Source of the DNA: JAVJUS01 sp040220455
GTDB lineage: Bacteria > Pseudomonadota > Alphaproteobacteria > DSM-16000 > Inquilinaceae
NCBI GenBank assembly: GCA_040220455.1
Contig: JAVJUS010000044.1
Span: 1-64,000 of the forward strand
Reading direction: 5' to 3'
DNA: 64,000 nucleotides
The notes under the pieces were generated by a model. The model was not told where the DNA came from. It saw nothing but the letters and a program-made list of their open reading frames with translations, and made no database searches. The position numbers were made by a program, and so were the translations under genes. This document shows, in pieces, positions 18,896 to 27,702 of this stretch (position 1 is its first letter; every line of letters starts with the position of its first letter).

Positions 18896-20052
18896 ATGAC
18901 GGCGGACCTTTACGACGGAGATCGCGAGCAGACTCGGGCCAAGCATGATCTTCTGAAGGCTTATTTGCGGCCACTCGCGTACAAGATCCTTCAGGGTCGT
19001 GTTGGTTCTCTCGACTTCATCGACGGGTTCGCCGGACCATGGGAGAGCCGGGACACGGCGTTCACCGATACGTCGTTCGGGATCGCGGTCGAGATCCTCG
19101 CCGGCGTCCAGGGCCATATTGCCGGTAGCGGACGCCCCCCTCCCGCCGTGCGCTGCATCTTTAACGAGGCCGATCCGTTGGCGTTCGAGCGGCTGAGGGG
19201 CTATGTGGACGAGGCGCGGCAGCGTCATCCCGGTCTCGATATCGTCTCGCTGCAAGGCCGCTTCGATGCCAATGCGGCAGAGATGAACCGCTTGGCGCGC
19301 AATGCCTTCCGGCTTGTCTTCATCGATCCTACAGGGTGGACCGGCTATCCTCGGGACGCCCTCATGACCCTCGTTTCGCGCGCCGGCTTTCGCCCTGGCG
19401 CCGAGGTCATGATCAATTTCATGTCCTCCTTCGTCGATCGCTTCTTTCGGACTCCGGAGGATCGGCGAAACGCTTGGCTGGAGGAATTGCTAGGCCCTGA
19501 CCGTGCCTCATGGCTGCGGGCAGAGAAGGCGACGGAAGCGGTCATCCGTCGCCAGATCGCGGCGATGCTCCGGGAGGACTTGGCTCTGCGGTATGTCTGC
19601 GAAAGCCCGATTGTGATGTCGCAGGCCAACAAAATCCATTTCTGGATGCTCTACGGTACGCGATCGCCCATGGGCGTCGTCGTGCTCCGAGATTCGGAAT
19701 TCAAGGCTCTGGGATCGCACGAGGAGACGCGAGACAAGCGACAGCGCAGCGGCCAGGGGTACTCTTCGATCTCCCGGTTTCCGGCCCCTTTTCCCACTTG
19801 CGCGAAAGACATCTTGCCTCGCTCGAAAGTGAGTTAGAAGAGACTCTTCGCAACTCTCCGAACGCCATGACCTTCGAAGACCTCGCCACTGACATGTTGG
19901 AGCGCCGGCATGTACGAGCGACCGATGTCAAGGACGCGGTCGTTCGCCTCGCGCAGGCCGGCACGATCGAGAACTCTTGGAAAATTCGTGGCGCTCGTAT
20001 GAGAAAGCCGAGCTTCAATGACTTGATCTTTCTACGCTCGCAGGGTCCGTGA
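18896..20052 (+). pseudogene. tcmP: Three-Cys-motif partner protein TcmP, frameshifted
   Basis: The first ~285 residues (frame of 18896) match TcmP: KHDLLKAYLRPLAYKIL, FIDGFAGPW, CIFNEADP and FIDPTGWTGYP, a methyltransferase-like fold of unknown activity. That frame then runs into a nonsensical tail and stops at 19837. The other half of the protein continues one frame back, with FDLPVSGPFSHLRERHLASL and a C-terminal winged-helix-like segment (MTFEDLATDMLERRHV...IENSWKIRGARM), ending at 20052. The switch fits loss of one base near the GGGG run at 19756-19759. Joined, the product would be ~385 residues, the family's normal size. It is either a real frameshift mutation or a sequencing error. Partner of the DUF5131 gene 18 bp upstream; lower GC than the chromosome. 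Confidence 0.8.
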
Positions 20053-20376
20053 TTTTGGAGTCAAAAAAATTGCTTCTCGACAGCGTTCTTGCGGCCTTAG
20101 CGCGGATTCTCCCACGCGCCAAGGACTTGCCCGTCGGTACGGTCGGTCTGCCGAGAACGGCCGGCACCAGGGATAGCGCCAGCCGCCTTGCCCGGCTGGG
20201 CGGGACCGAACCCGGCCTCGAGAGGCCACCCCGTCGCCGGTTATCTGCATCGCCCCGCCGAGGCCATAACGCTCGACCAGCCCATTCCTCCGCCCGCTCG
20301 GCCGCCCCATGATCCACCGCCGACCTGCGCTCGTATGACGCAGTGACGATTGATCACGACGGAGCGGGAGGCGCGG
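20053..20376. other. Gap between the TcmP cassette and ndh
   Basis: 324 bp. The first ~60 bases keep the lower GC of the cassette, then composition returns to the chromosomal norm. No repeat of the tRNA-Ser 3' end (a possible attR), no integrase fragment and no convincing gene were found. The distal end carries the ndh ribosome binding site. Confidence 0.5.
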
Positions 20377-21789
20377 ATGAGCCCCCTCGATACGCGGTTG
20401 GCCGAGGCCTCGGCCAACCGGGAGACAGAGAGCCTGCCCGCCCCGCCGGCCGAGCGGGCGGCGGGGGCGCTGGCACGGACCCGCAAGACCCAGATCGTCG
20501 TGGTCGGCGGCGGCGCCGGCGGGCTCGAGCTGGTGCGCCGCCTGGGGGCCCGGCTCGGGCGCGACCGCTTCGACATCATCCTGATCGAACGCAACCGCAC
20601 GCATATCTGGAAGCCGCTGCTGCACGAGGTCGCCGCCGGCTCGCTCGACGCGAACATGGACGAGGTCGGCTATGGCGGCCATGGGGCGCGCTGGCGCTAC
20701 CGCTTCTTCCATGGCGCGCTGGAGGCGATCGACCGGGAGGCGCGCCAGGTCGTCACCGCGCCGATGTACGACGAGGACGGCCGGGAGATCGTCGGGCGCC
20801 ACCGCATCCGCTACGACTACCTGGTCCTCGCCGTCGGCGCGGTGGCCAACGATTTCGGCATCCCCGGCGTGCGCGAGCACTGCCTGTTCCTGGAGAGCCG
20901 CGACCAGGCCGACCGGTTCCGCGAGCGCCTGCTCAACGAGTGCCTGCGCGTCAGCCGCATCGTCGAGAAGACGCCCGAGGCCGACGCCTGGGTCAGCATT
21001 GCCATCATCGGCGCCGGCGCGACGGGTGTCGAGCTCGCCGCCGAGCTCTACAACGCCGCGGGCGCGCTCAGGAACTACGGCCTCGAGGTGTTCGACGAGA
21101 AGCGGCTGAAGGTCACGCTGATCGAGGCCGGGCCGCGCATCCTGCCCGCCCTGCCCGACACGCTCGCCGGGGCCGCCCACGCCGAGTTGGAGGCGCTGGG
21201 CGTGCGCGTGCTGACCGGCACGATGGTCGAGCGGGTCGACCAGGCGGGCGTGCACACCCGCGGCGGCGAGACCATCGTCGCCGATCTGCGCGTCTGGGCG
21301 GCGGGCGTCAAGGCGCCGGCCTTCCTGGCCGATATCGGCGGGCTCGAGACCAACCGGAACAACCAGCTCGTGGTCGCGCCGACCCTGCAGACCACGCGCG
21401 ACGAGCGCATCTTCGCCATCGGCGACTGCTGCGCCTGCGTCGTGCCGGGCGCAGAGCGGCCCGTGCCGCCGCGCGCCCAGGCGGCCCACCAGATGGCCTC
21501 CACGGTCTACGGCAACCTGCGCCGCCTGCTTGACGGGCGAAAGCCCGAAGCCTTCGTCTACCGCGACCACGGCTCGCTCGTCTCGCTCAGCCGGTTCTCG
21601 ACCGTGGGCAGCCTGATGGGTAATCTCGTCGGTGGGCGCATGGCGGTCGAGGGGCGGCTGGCGCGGTTGGTCTACGCCTCGCTCTACCGGATGCACCTCC
21701 TGGCCATCCACGGCTGGATCAAGGGGACGACGCTGATCCTCGTGGGCCGGGTCAACCAGGTGGTCCGGCCGCGCATGAAGCTGCACTGA
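20377..21789 (+). CDS. ndh: Type II NADH dehydrogenase (NDH-2)
   Basis: A single-subunit FAD enzyme oxidising NADH and reducing quinone at the inner membrane without proton pumping. The 470-residue product has an FAD-binding Rossmann loop VVVGGGAGGLE (41-51), a second NADH-binding GxGxxG (IIGAGATGVELAAEL), and the FAD-proximal IFAIGDC. The C-terminal region (YASLYRMHLLAIHGWIKG) is the amphipathic membrane-binding segment typical of NDH-2. The start was set at 20377 because GGGAGG ends five bases upstream; ATG 20350 is possible. The ~37-residue leader before the first beta strand is longer than usual. Confidence 0.93.
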   Translation: MSPLDTRLAEASANRETESLPAPPAERAAGALARTRKTQIVVVGGGAGGLELVRRLGARLGRDRFDIILIERNRTHIWKPLLHEVAAGSLDANMDEVGYGGHGARWRYRFFHGALEAIDREARQVVTAPMYDEDGREIVGRHRIRYDYLVLAVGAVANDFGIPGVREHCLFLESRDQADRFRERLLNECLRVSRIVEKTPEADAWVSIAIIGAGATGVELAAELYNAAGALRNYGLEVFDEKRLKVTLIEAGPRILPALPDTLAGAAHAELEALGVRVLTGTMVERVDQAGVHTRGGETIVADLRVWAAGVKAPAFLADIGGLETNRNNQLVVAPTLQTTRDERIFAIGDCCACVVPGAERPVPPRAQAAHQMASTVYGNLRRLLDGRKPEAFVYRDHGSLVSLSRFSTVGSLMGNLVGGRMAVEGRLARLVYASLYRMHLLAIHGWIKGTTLILVGRVNQVVRPRMKLH

Positions 21790-21838
21790 CGCGGCCCGCC
21801 GATCCGCGGCACCGGTGCGGCGGCCGGGAGGGAAGCCG

Positions 21839-22714
21839 ATGGACGCCGGATCGCGAACGCCGCGAGGTTATCGCCATCCCGCCCCCCTCGAGGGGCGACG
21901 CGTAAGGACGCCCGAGCCTCGCCGATCCGGCCTCGCCGCCCGAGCCGCCGGCGCTGTCCTTCCCGGCCTGCTCGCCCTCGCCGTGGCGTGGCCCGCGATG
22001 GCCGACCCGATGCACGACGCGGTCCGGGCCGGCGATGCTTCCGCGGTCCGCGCGCTGGCGGATTCCGGCTCACCCGTCGATGGGGACGACTTCGTCCTGG
22101 GCACGCCGCTCCACCTGGCGGTGGCGCGAGGCGACCGGCGCATGGCGTCGATCCTGCTGCGGCACGGCGCCGATGCCGACCGGCCGAGCCACCGTCAAGG
22201 GGCGACGGCGCTCCATCTGGCTGCGGAGTTCGGCGACACCGCGATGGTGGACCTGTTGCTCGAGGCGGGCGCCGCAATCGACAGCCGGGATGATCGCGGC
22301 CGCACGCCCCTGATGAGCGCCGCGGCTGTTGGCGAGGACGCGGCCGTCGAGCGGCTGCTCGACGCCGGAGCCGAGATCGACGCCGTCGACGGCGAGCTCG
22401 CGCAAACCGCCCTCGGCATCGCCGCCTTCCACGGATTCCTCGCGGTCTGCGAGATTCTCCTTCGGCACGGTGCCGATGTCGGAGCCGCCGACTCCAGAGG
22501 CTTGACGCCCTTCAGGGCGGCCGCGACGGCCGAATCCTACGCCGGCGTCGGCGACCCGTCCCTCATGCGCTTGCTCCTCGCGCATGGGGCGGATATCGAT
22601 GCCCGTGACTCTGCCGGCATTTCGGCCTTGAGCTGGGCACGGCAGTCGCGGGAACGGTTTCCGATATATAAGGAAATCCACGAGACCCTGCTGGAGCTGG
22701 GAGCCACGCCCTGA
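21839..22714 (+). CDS. Secreted ankyrin-repeat protein
   Basis: A 291-residue protein with a basic N-terminus, a hydrophobic core and a signal cleavage site near AMA-DP (about residue 55 from this ATG, so a long signal or a later start). The rest is a chain of about six ankyrin repeats, seen as TPLHLAVARGDRRMASILLRHGAD, TALHLAAEFGDTAMVDLLLEAGA and similar. These make a protein-binding solenoid in the periplasm. GGGAGG at 21827-21832 lies six bases before the chosen ATG. It follows ndh by 50 bp and may be co-transcribed. Partner unknown; periplasmic ankyrin proteins such as AnkB have been tied to oxidative stress, but this is only analogy. Confidence 0.88.
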   Translation: MDAGSRTPRGYRHPAPLEGRRVRTPEPRRSGLAARAAGAVLPGLLALAVAWPAMADPMHDAVRAGDASAVRALADSGSPVDGDDFVLGTPLHLAVARGDRRMASILLRHGADADRPSHRQGATALHLAAEFGDTAMVDLLLEAGAAIDSRDDRGRTPLMSAAAVGEDAAVERLLDAGAEIDAVDGELAQTALGIAAFHGFLAVCEILLRHGADVGAADSRGLTPFRAAATAESYAGVGDPSLMRLLLAHGADIDARDSAGISALSWARQSRERFPIYKEIHETLLELGATP

Positions 22715-22747
22715 TCCCTCGGGCCGGGCCGAGGCGGCAACGCGTCA

Positions 22748-23082
22748 TCAGCGCTCCAGCGCCTCGACGAGGAGCGCGTAGCCGAGCGCGCGCCTCTCTG
22801 CCGCGATCGCCGCGCACCGCGCCCGGCGGCCGGGCTCGCCTCGGGCCGTCGCGGCCAGGGCGCGGGCCCGCCCGGTCAGGAGGGCGACGAACGGCGTCGG
22901 ATCGGCGGCGAAGGCGGCATTCGGGGCGTCGGCATGCGCTTGCGATGGCCGAGCGAGGCGACGCCGGTCGCGATGAGGTCGGCGTCGTCGAGATCGTCGA
23001 CGAGGCTGGCGTCGATGTCGTTGGCGGCGAAGGCCGCCATGCCGAGGTTGTCGAGCCACGCCGCCACCGTGGTGTCCGTCAC
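22748..23082 (-). pseudogene. SAM-domain protein remnant, probably frameshifted
   Basis: From a GTG at 23082 the minus strand encodes a recognisable sterile alpha motif: VAAWLDNLGMAAFAAND, IDASLVDDL, DADLIATGVASLGHRKR. In alphaproteobacteria this version usually begins class III adenylate cyclases or forms small adaptors. After GHRK the frame degenerates and stops at 22876, whereas the next frame continues with a protein-like stretch (FVALLTGRARALAATARGEP ... ALGYALLVEALER) to 22748. A one-base indel near 22950 would join them into ~111 residues. No cyclase domain follows. It may be a decayed gene; confidence is limited. Confidence 0.4.
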
Positions 23083-23213
23083 GCGCTGGTACCCGGGGCG
23101 CCGCGTCGACGGCGCGTCGGGGGGGCATCCGACGGGCATCGCCTGTCGTGACGGCGGCCCCGACCCGGCCAGAGCGCGCTGATCGCCCCGGCTTGTGAAG
23201 CCGGGTGCCGGCA

Positions 23214-23957
23214 TCAGGCGGCCGCGGCAGCGACCTCCGCGTCGAGGTTGGCGACCAGCTCCGCCGGGAGGGAAAGGCGGTGGGCGAGCGCCTGGAGATA
23301 CGCGCCCTCCGCCGGGTCGTCCGGATCGGCGACGAGGCGTGAGGCGAGGTAGAGTTCGGCCGCCTGTTCCTGGCCGCCGGCAAGGCCGGCGATGTCGCTC
23401 AGGCCCGGCGGCTTGCCGAGCGCGTCGAAGACGAAGGCCTTGTCCTCGGCGTCGAGCGGCAGTTCGCCCGCGCGCTCGAAGATGAGCCGCTGCTCGTCCG
23501 CGCCGATATGGCCGTCGGCATTGGCCGCGGCGATCATGGCGAGGACCAGAGCGAGCTCGAACGGCCGGCCATCGCTCGCCGGCGCGCTCTCCGGCAGGAA
23601 GCGCGAGCCCGCGGGCGGCGCCGGCGGCGGCGCGACCTGCTCGTCCGCGCCCGGGCCCGCGACGGCGGGCGGAGCGGTGCGCTGGCCGGCACGCCAGTTC
23701 TCATAGGCGCGGTAGGCGAGTGCGCCGACCACGGCCGCCCCGCCATAGCCCACGGCGCCGCCAGCGAGCTTGCCGACCTTCTTGCGCGCCTTCTTGTTGC
23801 CGAGGAGGACACCGATCAGCCCACCGGCGGCAAGTCCGCCGGCCATGCCACCCATCCCGCCCGACGACGCCTTGCCGCCGGCGGTGCGCAGCGCCTCGTC
23901 CACGCGCCCGCCCGCCTGCGATCCCAGGAACTGATCCAGAAGACCTTGCGGATTCAT
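23214..23957 (-). CDS. DUF533 family protein (YebE-like, TerB-related)
   Basis: A 247-residue protein. The N-terminal half is Gly/Ala-rich with a membrane-like stretch (GGMAGGLAAGGLIGVLLG) and a second one at GGAVGYGGAAVVGALAYRAY. The C-terminal half is the DUF533/TerB-like helical domain (LVLAMIAAANADGHIGADEQ, ELYLASRLVAD), which has an acidic metal-binding-like loop. It is probably associated with the inner membrane. Function is unknown; E. coli YebE is induced by envelope stress. No operon partner is obvious. Confidence 0.9.
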   Translation of the reverse strand: MNPQGLLDQFLGSQAGGRVDEALRTAGGKASSGGMGGMAGGLAAGGLIGVLLGNKKARKKVGKLAGGAVGYGGAAVVGALAYRAYENWRAGQRTAPPAVAGPGADEQVAPPPAPPAGSRFLPESAPASDGRPFELALVLAMIAAANADGHIGADEQRLIFERAGELPLDAEDKAFVFDALGKPPGLSDIAGLAGGQEQAAELYLASRLVADPDDPAEGAYLQALAHRLSLPAELVANLDAEVAAAAA

Positions 23958-24083
23958 GCCTCTCCCCCGCGCCCTTGATCAGGCGAATAGATAGGGAGGC
24001 GACCTGCGCACGGCAACGGCGCGCCGGCCGCGCCGCGGGATCGCCGCGGGAGGACGGCGGGAACCAGGGGCGTCCCGGGCCCG

Positions 24084-25646
24084 TCAGACCTGGCCGGTGA
24101 TCGCCTGGACCAGCGCGTCCTCGGTCACAGTGTCGCTGTCGAACTCGCCCGTCATGCGGCCGTGATACATGGCCAGCACCCGGGTCGAGACGCCCAGGAC
24201 CTCGGGCATCTCGGAGGAGATGACCAGCACGGCATAGCCCGAGCGCGCGAGTTCCTTGATCAGGGCGTGGATCTCGGCCTTGGAGCCGACATCGATGCCG
24301 CGCGTGGGCTCGTCGAGGATCAGCAGCGTCGGCTGGGTGCTCAGCCACTTGCCGATGACGATCTTCTGCTGGTTGCCGCCGGAAAGGTTGAGCACCTTCT
24401 GCGCCCAGGACGGCGTCTTGATCTCCAGCCGCTCGCGGTAGCGCTCGAAGATCGCGAGCTCGCGGCCCTGGTCCAGCCAGCCGCCGCGCGACACGTCGGC
24501 GAGCTGGGCCAGCGTCATGTTGTCCCGGCAGTTCATGGACAGGACGAGACCCTGTTCCTTGCGGCTTTCCGGGACCAGCGCGATGCCGTTGGCGACCGCT
24601 TCTGTCGGCGAGCGGATGGCCACCGGTCGGCCGTTGAGCTTGACCTCGCCCCGCGACGGGTGACGCAGGCCGAACAGGGTCTCGGCCAGCTCCGACCGGC
24701 CGGCGCCGATCAGGCCGTAGAGGCCGACCACCTCGCCGCGTCGAATGGAAAAGCCGACATCCTCGAACAGACCGTCGACGGTCAGCCCGTCGATCTGGAG
24801 CGCCACGTCACCGAATTCGTGGGACTTCTCGATCCGGTCACGCTCCAGGCTGCGCCCGATCATCAGGCGCGTCACCTCGTCCTCGTCGGTCTCCGCCGTG
24901 GTCAGGGTGCCGCTGTGCTGGCCGTCGCGCAGCACGGTGATCCGGTCGGACAGCTCGAAGATCTCGTCCATCCGGTGGGAGATGTAGACGATGCCCACGC
25001 CCTGGGCCTTGAGCGCGGCGATGATCTCGAACAGCGAGCGCTTCTCGTGGTCGGTCAGCGAGGCCGTCGGCTCGTCGAAGACGACGATCTTCGGCGTGAA
25101 GACCAGCGCGCGGGCGATCTCGACCATCTGCATCTTGGCGACCGACAGCCGGCCGACGACGGCGTCGGGGCCGAAATCGCAGTCCAGGCGTTTCAGGATC
25201 GCGCCCGCGTCGGCGCGCAGCTTGCGCCAGTCCACGCGGTTCGGCCACCGGCGCGGCAGGCTGCCCAGGAAGATGTTCTCGGCCACCGTCATTTCGGGAA
25301 CGAGGGAAAGTTCCTGGTGGATCAGCACGATGCCGCGGTGCTTGGCCTCTAGCGGGCTGTCGACGGCGATCTCCTCGCCGTCGAGGAAGAGTCGCCCCTC
25401 GTCGGCCTTGTGGTTGCCGGCGAGGACCTTCATCAGCGTCGACTTGCCGGCCCCGTTCTCGCCCAGCAGCGCGTGGACCTCGCCGCGCCGGACGTCGAAA
25501 TGCACGCTGTCGAGCGCGACGACGGCCGGGAAACGCTTGGTCACGCCGTCGAGAACGAGGACGGGATCGCCCTCGATCACCGGCGCGGCGCCACCCCGAC
25601 CGGCGGTGCCCGCCCCCGCGCCCGGGGACTCCTGCAGCGTCGTCAT
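24084..25646 (-). CDS. CUT2 sugar ABC transporter ATPase (RbsA-like, two NBDs)
   Basis: The energising subunit of a monosaccharide importer on the inner membrane. In 520 residues it carries two tandem ATPase domains. The first has Walker A GENGAGKST and Walker B VVFDEPTASL, with a signature degenerated to LSVAKMQ. The second has a degenerate Walker A (GLIGAGRSE), the signature LSGGNQQK and Walker B LILDEPTRGID. This asymmetry is normal for RbsA/XylG/MglA. The start overlaps the stop of the upstream permease (25643-25646). It is the last gene of a five-gene operon read leftward; the substrate cannot be told from sequence. Confidence 0.95.
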   Translation of the reverse strand: MTTLQESPGAGAGTAGRGGAAPVIEGDPVLVLDGVTKRFPAVVALDSVHFDVRRGEVHALLGENGAGKSTLMKVLAGNHKADEGRLFLDGEEIAVDSPLEAKHRGIVLIHQELSLVPEMTVAENIFLGSLPRRWPNRVDWRKLRADAGAILKRLDCDFGPDAVVGRLSVAKMQMVEIARALVFTPKIVVFDEPTASLTDHEKRSLFEIIAALKAQGVGIVYISHRMDEIFELSDRITVLRDGQHSGTLTTAETDEDEVTRLMIGRSLERDRIEKSHEFGDVALQIDGLTVDGLFEDVGFSIRRGEVVGLYGLIGAGRSELAETLFGLRHPSRGEVKLNGRPVAIRSPTEAVANGIALVPESRKEQGLVLSMNCRDNMTLAQLADVSRGGWLDQGRELAIFERYRERLEIKTPSWAQKVLNLSGGNQQKIVIGKWLSTQPTLLILDEPTRGIDVGSKAEIHALIKELARSGYAVLVISSEMPEVLGVSTRVLAMYHGRMTGEFDSDTVTEDALVQAITGQV

Positions 25647-26629
25647 GCCGTCTGCCCCCTTGCCGAGCCGCGATGGACCTGGCGGTCGATGAACAGGACC
25701 GTGATCAGGATCGTGCCCATGATGACGAGAACGTAGAAGGCCGGAACCTGCAGCAGATTCATGCCGTTGCGCAGGATGCCGATCGCCAGCACCCCGCCCA
25801 GGGTACCGGAGATGCTGCCCGACCCGCCGGCGAGCTTGGTGCCACCCAGGACGACGGCGGTGATCGTCCAGAGCTCGTATTCGCGGCCCAGATTCGGGGT
25901 CGAGGCGCCCATCTGGGTGGCCAGCGTGACGCCCGCCAGTGCCGCGAAGAAGCCGACGATCATGAAGTTGATCAGCATGTTCGGGCCGACCCGGATGCCG
26001 GCGTTGACCGCCGCCTCCCGGTTGCCGCCGACCGCGAAGGTGTTGCGGCCGTGCACCGTGCGCGTCAGCACAAGGTGCATGAGCAGGGTGAAGCCCAGGA
26101 AGATGATCGCCAACGTCGGGATCGGGCCGACCGCGCTCGCCCCGAAGTCGGAGAAGGCGAAGTTGGTCGCGAAGAAGGACTGCTCCTGGGTGTAGACGAA
26201 GACCAGTCCGCGCACGCCGATCATGGCGCCGAGCGTGACGATGAAGGCGTCGACCCCGGTCTTCCACACGATGAGCCCGTTGAGCGCCCCCAGCAGCACG
26301 CCCGTGGCCAGCGCGATCGCCACCGCCGGGCCGATGCCCAGGTGCTGCAGGTCGACCGACAGGGTCGCCGCCAGCGCCAGGACCGAGCCGACGGACAGGT
26401 CGATGTTGCCGTTGATCATGACGAAGGTCATGCCCAGCGCGATCAGCCCGATCGTCGAGGTCTGGACCAGGATGTTGCGGAAGTTGCCGAAGTCCAGGAA
26501 GTGGTCGGTGGTCAGGCTGAACAGCACCGTAATGGCGATGACGAACATCCAGATCGGCGGCACGACCATCGCCTTGCGGGCCATGGCGAGGGCCGAAGCG
26601 GTGGTCGGGGCGGTGTCGGTCGAGGACAT
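25643..26629 (-). CDS. CUT2 sugar ABC transporter permease 2
   Basis: A 328-residue inner-membrane permease of the RbsC family with about eight to ten hydrophobic segments. GNIDLSVGSVLALAATLS and TAVVLGGTKLAGGSGSISGT are the conserved family blocks. It lies between permease 1 (37 bp gap) and the ATPase (4-bp overlap), so the two non-identical permeases probably form a heterodimer, as in several CUT2 systems. An alternative start a few codons inside is possible. Confidence 0.94.
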   Translation of the reverse strand: MSSTDTAPTTASALAMARKAMVVPPIWMFVIAITVLFSLTTDHFLDFGNFRNILVQTSTIGLIALGMTFVMINGNIDLSVGSVLALAATLSVDLQHLGIGPAVAIALATGVLLGALNGLIVWKTGVDAFIVTLGAMIGVRGLVFVYTQEQSFFATNFAFSDFGASAVGPIPTLAIIFLGFTLLMHLVLTRTVHGRNTFAVGGNREAAVNAGIRVGPNMLINFMIVGFFAALAGVTLATQMGASTPNLGREYELWTITAVVLGGTKLAGGSGSISGTLGGVLAIGILRNGMNLLQVPAFYVLVIMGTILITVLFIDRQVHRGSARGQTA

Positions 26630-26665
26630 GGCGCTCTTGGCCTCCGGCCGGGCTCTCGCCGTCCG

Positions 26666-27658
26666 TCAGGACAGCTTGTTGAACAGGCGGCCGCGCTTGC
26701 TGGCGACGTCGAGCCAGACGGCGAGGATGATGACGGCCCAGGTGACCAGCCACTGGGCATAGTACGGGTAGCCCATCAGCAGCAGGCCGTTCTGGATGAA
26801 TCCCAGGATCAGCACGCCGATCACGGTCTTCAGGATGCTGCCGGACCCGCCCAGCAGGCTGGTGCCGCCGAGGATCACGCCGGACAGCACGATGAGCTCG
26901 TAGCCCTGGCCCACGTTGTTCTGCGAGCCCATGACCCGGGAGCCCAGGATCAGCGCCGCGCAGCCCGTGGTGAAGGCGGACAGGACGTAGGTGGAGAAGA
27001 CCAGCCGGTTGCGGCGCAGCCCGGAATACAGCGCCGCGCGCGGGTTGCCGCCGAGCGCGAAGATCGACCGGCCGTAGGTCGTTCTTCGCATGACGATCTC
27101 GAAGATCACCGCCAGGCCCAGGAAGATGATCACCGGCACGGCGATGCCGAACAGGTAGCCGCGCCCGAAGAAGGCGAACCAGGTATCCTCCTGGTTGACG
27201 ATGTCGACGTTCTGGCCGTTGGTGTAGATCAGCGTCACGCCCTGGATGGCGGAGAGCATGCCGAGGGTCACGATCAGCGAGTTGAGCCTGAGATAGCCGA
27301 CCAGCACCCCGTTGATCGCGCCGATCAGCAGGGTGAAGACGAACATCGTCAGGATCGCGCCGCCGGGCCCGATCTTGTCGTGCAGGTCGACCACCAGCAC
27401 GGTCGAGAACGACAGCATCGAGCCGACCGACAGGTCGAGATTGCCCCCGATGACGACGATCGTCACGCCGATCGCCATCGCGCCGATGATCGAGACCTGG
27501 CGGATCACGGTCATCATGTTGTCGCCGGTCAGGAACCGGTCGGAAATCACCGCGAAGACGGCCAGGAAGATCACGAAGGCGACCAGGATGCCCTGGTGGC
27601 CCAGGAATTCCTTGACCTTCGCCCGGCCGTCGCGGTCGAGCGTCGCGCTCATCGCCAT
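26666..27658 (-). CDS. CUT2 sugar ABC transporter permease 1
   Basis: A 330-residue RbsC-type permease. GGNLDLSVGSMLSFSTVLVV, GRSIFALGGNPRAALYSGL and GGTSLLGGSGSILKTVIGVL are family signatures, and multiple hydrophobic helices are seen throughout. The start at 27658 (MAMSATLDRDG) was preferred to the long open frame that runs through the SDR gene upstream; ATG 27652 is also possible. It follows the SDR by 44 bp in the same operon. Confidence 0.94.
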   Translation of the reverse strand: MAMSATLDRDGRAKVKEFLGHQGILVAFVIFLAVFAVISDRFLTGDNMMTVIRQVSIIGAMAIGVTIVVIGGNLDLSVGSMLSFSTVLVVDLHDKIGPGGAILTMFVFTLLIGAINGVLVGYLRLNSLIVTLGMLSAIQGVTLIYTNGQNVDIVNQEDTWFAFFGRGYLFGIAVPVIIFLGLAVIFEIVMRRTTYGRSIFALGGNPRAALYSGLRRNRLVFSTYVLSAFTTGCAALILGSRVMGSQNNVGQGYELIVLSGVILGGTSLLGGSGSILKTVIGVLILGFIQNGLLLMGYPYYAQWLVTWAVIILAVWLDVASKRGRLFNKLS

Positions 27659-27702
27659 GGGAACAGCCCCTCCGAGGAAGGCGGGGCGCGTCGGGCGCGC
27701 CC

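Noticed and set aside
17794..20376. Integrated prophage or integrative element at tRNA-Ser
   Set aside because: No integrase, no phage structural gene and no direct repeat of the tRNA 3' end were found; only the two-gene cassette is present.
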